DNA of 61,432 nt from Solibacteraceae bacterium. GTDB taxonomy: Bacteria; Acidobacteriota; Terriglobia; Bryobacterales; Bryobacteraceae. The notes beneath the pieces were generated by a model. It did not search any database. It had not been told where the DNA came from and was given only the letters and a program-made list of their open reading frames with translations. Below are positions 57,901 through 61,432 of this stretch, piece after piece. The first letter of the stretch is position 1. The number at the start of each line of letters is the position of its first letter. The position numbers and the translations under genes are program-made. The stretch lies in the NCBI GenBank assembly GCA_026984795.1, contig JALSRK010000033.1, positions 1 through 61,432 of the forward strand. Reading direction: 5' to 3'.

Positions 57901-60039
57901 CTCGAAACGTCTCCGAGCGTCGGCGAGCAGTCGCTGGAGCTGATGCCCCTCGGGAACGGAGACGTCGGTAGAACTCAGTTCTTTCAGGGGCTGCTCGATG
58001 CGGGCGACCAACCCCTGGAGATCCTCGGCGAGGGACGCCCATCGGCCCGCTCTGCCGGCAACGACGTCCCGGACGGCGTGGTCCACCGTTTCTCCCAGCG
58101 CCGGGCGCAGGCGCTCCACCGCGCTATCCACGGCGCGAACGAAATCCGAGAATACTTCGATCTCTTCGTCGCCCAGATCATGGAGAGCCGCCAGTTTCTC
58201 AGGCTTCACGTCCCGCGCGGCGAGCCGGGATTCCTTCCGGCGGGCGGCCTGCTCCGCCTCGATGGCGCTCTCGAACCGCCTGGGTTCCGGAAGCTGCAGC
58301 TCCCCCGTGGCGAGGCGGAGCTCGGCGAGCCGTTCATCGGTGAGCGTGGCATGGAAATCGGCGACATAGGCCAGCTGTTCTGAGTTCAGCGGACAGAGTC
58401 CGTCTTCGTAGCGAACTACGGGGAACCAGTCATAGTCGCGCCGCTGCTGCTCAAGCCGCATGGCAATCTGAGCGGCCGTTCCCTCGTAGACGCCAAAGAG
58501 GTTGTGCCGATGCGTTTCGGCTTCGCGGAAGGAGCGCAAGCGGCGGTCGAGTTCGGCACACTCGGCTTCCAACCGCCGGCGTTTTTCTTCCAGGCCGTCG
58601 ATCTCCACTTTGGCCTTCTCCGCTCCAGGCCAAAGATCCCGATGCGCCAGAATGCCTTGGATGCTTTCCTCGAGCAGCCGCTGATCTTCGCGAGTGCTGC
58701 CGATCGCCGTGACACAGAGGTCGGGAATGCCGCTCGGGAGAAGACCGCGCAACACAGCCAAGGCTCTGGGGGCATGCGACGTGACCAGTACTCGCTCTCC
58801 CACCGCCAGGAGATGACAGATCAGATTGGCGATCGTATGGCTCTTGCCGGTTCCGGGCGGGCCTTTGACCAACACATAAGGCCGCCGCTCGAGCGCTTCC
58901 GCAATCTGTCGTTGCTGATCGTTCGTAGGCAGTGGGAAATAGAGCCGCTGAGTGGCCAAGGGGCGCGGCTCACAAACCGGAAGGCCGTCCTGTTCAGCGG
59001 GCGGCGGCTCGCCCTCGAGAATGAACTTCCGCCACGGCAAGGTGACGGGCAACGCCCCGGGATTCTCCGCCTCCTTCAGGAATCCGCGAACCATGTCGTC
59101 GTAAGCCCTCGAACGACGCTGGCGGAGAACGAGAGCGGGAGCATAGAGAACGCGGAGGACATCGTCGGCCTGCATCAATGGCTCCACCGCGTCTTCCTGC
59201 ACTTGAGCGTTCGGCGACGCTCGGTTGGCGATAATCCGGAGCGCAGCGGCGACCTTCTGCGGGTCCCACGCCTCCACGTCCAACTCCTCCAGAGCATCAT
59301 TCAATTCGGCTTCCGGAAGGCTCGGCGGCTCAGCCAGCATGTCCAGCTCGGGGCGGAAACCCTCAAAAGAGGCAGCCGGAGTGACGGTCAATACTCCGCG
59401 AGCGGCGTCCAGGTTGATTTCCGCGGGAGCAGTAAGCAAGTGACGCTTGATGGTTTGTCCGTCCGGATCCCTCCACTGGACGAGGCCGACCGCAAGGACC
59501 AGTTCATACAGATCTTCGGTCTCTTCGATACGCCGTCTCATGAAATCGACGGTTTCATAAACCTGCTGGACCCGCTGGTATTCCAGCATTTCGCGTGACC
59601 ATGGTTCCCACTCCTCGACCAGGTATGTGAGCCAGGCATCCTGGACCTCAGGGTGCTCCTCGAGCCGCAATTCAACTGAGGGTCGCAGCGGGCCATCAGC
59701 GGGATCGTCATGGGGAGGGATCCTGATTTCTGGCAACAACTCCGGCTCTTCGTCTGCGACGTCCAATGCATCAGCGGGAACCCAGTCTCTCACCAGGTCT
59801 GGAGCAGGGGACCGAGCCGGTCGGCGCGGTTTCCGAATTTTCAACCATTGATCGAGGCCCGCTCCCGAACCGCCGTCCAAGAAAGGGGAGCGGCACTCGT
59901 CCGGGTGTTGTGGAATGCGGTGAAACCAAAGGATCTTATCGCTGGCGTCGTAGTCAACCACCCTTTTTCGGCGCAATGAGGCCGAAGCTTGCAGGAAACG
60001 TAGCAGGGCACGTGTCTTCTCTGCCAGTTCTGGCTGCAT
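54973..60039 (-). CDS. Superfamily 1 helicase fused to a Vsr/MTES_1575-type endonuclease
   Basis: A 1688-aa single protein. Residues 1-350 are a helical N-terminal region; the Walker A GPPGTGKS is at residues 393-400, followed by about 500 residues of helical insert, then VIVDEASQAG (Walker B, near 1065), IIVVGDDKQNSPERVGV, and FNVAMSRARDQLWLF (motif VI). About residues 1380-1480 form a restriction-endonuclease-like domain (EVAGYRIDIVVEG; LAVECDGDAWHGPEAYDRDM; FVRIRESEF). The C-terminus (1530-1688) is a DUF3320-type winged-helix region. Such helicase-nuclease fusions are typical of anti-phage loci. It is the only gene between two larA-type 3' ends, in the opposite orientation. Confidence 0.93.
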   Translation of the reverse strand: MQPELAEKTRALLRFLQASASLRRKRVVDYDASDKILWFHRIPQHPDECRSPFLDGGSGAGLDQWLKIRKPRRPARSPAPDLVRDWVPADALDVADEEPELLPEIRIPPHDDPADGPLRPSVELRLEEHPEVQDAWLTYLVEEWEPWSREMLEYQRVQQVYETVDFMRRRIEETEDLYELVLAVGLVQWRDPDGQTIKRHLLTAPAEINLDAARGVLTVTPAASFEGFRPELDMLAEPPSLPEAELNDALEELDVEAWDPQKVAAALRIIANRASPNAQVQEDAVEPLMQADDVLRVLYAPALVLRQRRSRAYDDMVRGFLKEAENPGALPVTLPWRKFILEGEPPPAEQDGLPVCEPRPLATQRLYFPLPTNDQQRQIAEALERRPYVLVKGPPGTGKSHTIANLICHLLAVGERVLVTSHAPRALAVLRGLLPSGIPDLCVTAIGSTREDQRLLEESIQGILAHRDLWPGAEKAKVEIDGLEEKRRRLEAECAELDRRLRSFREAETHRHNLFGVYEGTAAQIAMRLEQQRRDYDWFPVVRYEDGLCPLNSEQLAYVADFHATLTDERLAELRLATGELQLPEPRRFESAIEAEQAARRKESRLAARDVKPEKLAALHDLGDEEIEVFSDFVRAVDSAVERLRPALGETVDHAVRDVVAGRAGRWASLAEDLQGLVARIEQPLKELSSTDVSVPEGHQLQRLLADARRRFEHLAGGRWKGFWILAPSVVRETQYIEQECRIDGRPVRDVWQLETLLVFLEIRQALDQWLRAWPTPPRLNRGGLKQVARECFDITRDLTSLLGLLSNAADSALARAPHSERLQFHERLRRQQWLDAAEVELARREVRAACAPFDRWLNEIRGLGAEEVHPCLQQLAEAMERRDSAAWREGWQRREEIRDEQRRLSKYESSIRSLLEACPALRSILEDARGKPDWRPRIAQLNRAWAWSAARSWLRDRSTPEHIEKLIFDRRRRQESLEEAIQELVRQRAWKAFFDRLDDQTAQNLTAWGKAIRRVGTGTGKSANKNRRTARKYLMKCIPKIPAWIMPLHRLWDTIRPASGLFDTVIVDEASQAGIDSVILFLLAKRIIVVGDDKQNSPERVGVREEDITRLTRQHLQSFHFRDEFRPDASLYDHAERAFGNVISLREHFRCVPEIIRFSNDLCYRNAPLIPLRQPPPDRLPPLRATFVPGGTVQGEGSRIRNEEEARAIADTIEKCCAEEAYENKTMGVIVLQGHAQVELIEQMLAERLDPGEREERKLRCGVPASFQGDERDVIFLSMVVAPNHLFRALTVIADQRRFNVAMSRARDQLWLFHSVESQDLNPNDLRWKVLNFVTAPQPPPEFFEELDRLEKAAARTPRVPGDQPEPYESWFEVDVALELLRRKYRVRPQYEVAGYRIDIVVEGLQNRLAVECDGDAWHGPEAYDRDMARQRQLERVNWTFVRIRESEFYADGTRAIERVVEECERLDIFPLGQEGEVEETDEAGGEAGEESAGALLEDGTEELKPSDVQSGPFTGYSSECRFPDPRVAPAAGVREALRRIIEKDGPLKKGSLFRLYVEGCPSISRAGKTIKTRLNQELYWMERSGEIVVEHELGGRSFESQVVRCTGTPRVRERPAGARDLLDIPPSELMMLLERLGAGISDDLFEDEFLYRQILKYYGFTRLTSPRRRYLAKVLISYRTQARQNR

Positions 60040-60161
60040 GATGGCCTTGTGTTCGCCTCGGGACTAGCCGCGTACTCAATATTACACCCGGTCCGCAGAC
60101 TAGCGATTTCCTCCCCGATGCCCCAGAGTCCCCGGGAAATGCTGCATGATTGCTCGAGACC

Positions 60162-60248
60162 CGGGAAGCCGCCGGCGGCGAGTCGATCATGGCGCCGACC
60201 GTGCCGCCGTTCTTCTACACGACGGAAAGCCGGGTTACCGGTGCTTAG
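60162..60248 (+). pseudogene. 3'-end fragment of a larA-family gene (copy C)
   Basis: 29 codons encoding REAAGGESIMAPTVPPFFYT TESRVTGA and a stop; the first 23 codons match the larA-family gene at about 90% of bases (REAAGGDSIMAPTVPPFFYT), after which the end is different. It starts about 120 bases upstream of the helicase start and reads in the same direction as the larA-family gene. With copy B at 54799 it encloses the helicase gene. Confidence 0.85.
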
Positions 60249-60528
60249 CGCTTGGGTGCGCGCCGCTCGTCCGCGGGCCGGCGGGGCTCCAGCAGCCCAA
60301 CCTGGAGACGCTGAAGGGCAAGAGCGCCGAAGATGGCAACACAGCGCCACTACGGCTTCCGCAGCCGAAAGACGACGCTGGATTCGAATTCCCCGCCAGC
60401 GGCCGGCGTCTGCCGCTGGGAGGCGGGCGGGGACTTTTCAACCGGAACCTGGGGAGTTTTCGGCCGGTATCAGCCGCCTAGCGCATCGTATGAGCCTGCC
60501 GTGGTAGGAAATATATGATGTAGCGGCC

Positions 60529-60738
60529 ATGAGCAAGACATTCCGCCGGGAGCCGCCGGGGCCCTGGTATCCGATGGTGAAGCGTCCGGGTGAGGATGCG
60601 CGATCCGGGCGGCGCCACTGCCCGGCCTGGTACCGCCGGATGAGGAACCGGCGGTACCGGCGCCGCGCCAACCGCGCTGTCGAAGAAGGGCAAGAAGCGC
60701 CGCCCTGGAAGCGGGACGCGGACTGGGAGTGGTTCTGA
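60529..60738 (+). CDS. Possible small basic protein, 69 aa
   Basis: The frame opens MSKTFRREPPGPWYPMVKRP and ends in aromatic and charged residues (KRDADWEWF), with a central arginine-rich stretch (YRRMRNRRYRRRANRAVEEG). The mix of many R, W and Y residues is unusual for noise in this GC range, and an AT-rich patch (GAAATATATGATGTAG) precedes the ATG, but the ribosome-binding site is weak and no family is recognised. Confidence 0.4.
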   Translation: MSKTFRREPPGPWYPMVKRPGEDARSGRRHCPAWYRRMRNRRYRRRANRAVEEGQEAPPWKRDADWEWF

Positions 60739-61134
60739 ACTGCGGCGGCGGGTCCAAGGGGACATCGGGGGGCGGCCCCCGCGGCGGCCTCACCACCGGC
60801 CGTTGACGAGGGTCCCAGCACTTTCCCGGAGCCGCACCAGGCGGCGAACGCGTGTTGTGACAGTCAGACGCGGACGGTTTAGCCAAACTCGCCTCGCCGG
60901 CCCCGTTTGTCAAACGACAGAGCGGGCCACCCAATCCGGCGCAGTCCGTTGCATGCAATCCAGTGACGCGCTACGCAGTCACCAGTAGCAAGACTCGCGA
61001 GCGCCGCCTCCCGGCGCGCTGCGGGAATTCTCGCCTCCTGTCGGCAGTCGGTTTGTGAACGCCGAGCCGGGCGCGCCGGCTAAGATGGCGCGAAACCGGT
61101 CGGTCTGCTGTTCCTGGACTCTCGGCAGGGGACG
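60739..61134. other. Intergenic region, nothing recognised
   Basis: About 400 bases with many short frames in all directions and no conserved one. A candidate terminator or RNA was not evident. It separates the small basic protein from the partial NTPase. Confidence 0.4.
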
Positions 61135-61432
61135 GTGGATGGAGTGGAACGGCGTACGGCTTTCCGGCGCCCGCGCCTCCCCGAGCAGTGGGCACGTGCG
61201 CCGCCGGGCCAGGTCTTCTTCTTTCACGGTGACGGCGGCAACGGAAAGTCGTTGCTGCTGAGGTTTCTCGAAACGCGTTGCTGCCACCGCCTGGAGCCGG
61301 ACAACTGGAGTTGGACGACCGAGGTCCAGGGGGAGCAGTTCCTTCAGCGTTACTGCGATGCGCAGGGCGGGGTGAGGCTCCCGGTGGCCGCTATCGATCT
61401 CGAATCGGCTCCTCGCGTGCTTCAGGGTCTCG
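61135..61432 (+). CDS. P-loop NTPase (possible STAND-type), 3' truncated by window edge
   Basis: The frame is open to the right edge. A GTG at 61135 has AGGGGA 5 bases upstream and is taken as the start (a GTG at 61144 is an alternative). Its first 99 residues contain VFFFHGDGGNGKSLLLRFL, a clear Walker A loop of the GxxGxGKS type early in the protein, as in STAND/NACHT-like signalling ATPases. The rest of the protein is outside the window, so family and role cannot be decided. Next to the helicase-nuclease, a defence role is possible. Confidence 0.65.
   Translation, partial: MDGVERRTAFRRPRLPEQWARAPPGQVFFFHGDGGNGKSLLLRFLETRCCHRLEPDNWSWTTEVQGEQFLQRYCDAQGGVRLPVAAIDLESAPRVLQGL

Noticed and set aside
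54438-60350. Minus-strand frames across the larA-type fragments (peptides like RVEERRHGRRHDRLAAG)
   Set aside because: They are the antisense translation of the repeated larA 3' end, not a gene family.

Overview
The window is GC-rich chromosomal DNA from an acidobacterium, most probably of the Solibacteres/Bryobacterales group. The markers are a VWFA-related protein of the acidobacterial type (41363-42340), a TIGR03435-type 'soil-associated' protein (38826-39767), a large Oar-like TonB-dependent receptor with an N-terminal carboxypeptidase-regulatory domain, a CRTAC1/ASPIC-UnbV repeat protein next to TPR proteins, and several Tat-exported sulfatases and glycosidases. The lineage is inferred from gene content only. 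No rRNA, tRNA or CRISPR array was seen. High GC content produces very long spurious reading frames, so genes were chosen by family signatures, start signals and spacing.

Layout. 1-16 kb: end of a Gfo/Idh/MocA oxidoreductase; a translation-termination operon (DUF1385 protein, prfA, prmC); two divergent TPR proteins; a CRTAC1 protein; the TonB receptor; a sulfatase divergent from an HpcH/HpaI aldolase. 16-21.6 kb: an unusual cluster with a promoter, a cysteine-rich micropeptide and two large secreted paralogues of unknown function. It is bounded on one side by an intact DUF72 gene and on the other by a duplicated 3' end of that gene fused to the 3' end of a third paralogue. 21.6-32 kb: gamma-glutamyltransferase, a 59-aa zinc-ribbon protein, DinB, an operon of active M16 peptidase, inactive M16 partner and LolA-like protein, a second sulfatase and a beta-propeller glycosidase-like protein. 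32-38.8 kb is accessory and decaying: HEPN/MNT toxin-antitoxin (HEPN frameshifted), an internally deleted sialidase, a DUF433/DUF5615 toxin-antitoxin pair, a GH127 arabinofuranosidase, inverted REP-like tandem repeats, a primase/helicase-like gene that lost its Walker A motif and its stop codon, and a heptanucleotide repeat tract. 38.8-51 kb: PfkB kinase, 3-methyladenine glycosylase, VWFA protein, radical SAM/SPASM protein, enolase-superfamily dehydratase, aminotransferase, acetoacetyl-CoA synthetase, and the housekeeping run xseB-ispA-tlyA-nadK. 51-61.4 kb: a LarA-family gene whose 3' end recurs twice downstream, each copy closing off one cassette: first a lipoprotein amidohydrolase, then a single 1688-aa helicase-nuclease of anti-phage type. 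A partial P-loop NTPase lies at the right edge.

Functionally, the window combines carbohydrate and sulfated-glycan catabolism (sulfatases, GH127, glycosidase-like protein, sugar-acid dehydratase, aldolase, kinase, TonB uptake) with core housekeeping operons and at least two places where cargo sits between duplicated 3' ends of ordinary genes. That 3'-end-duplication architecture, and the secreted paralogue/cysteine-rich peptide cluster, are the most novel-looking signals. A second recurring feature is a TAnnnT-type -10 box placed only 6-31 bases before many start codons, pointing to short-leader or leaderless transcripts.
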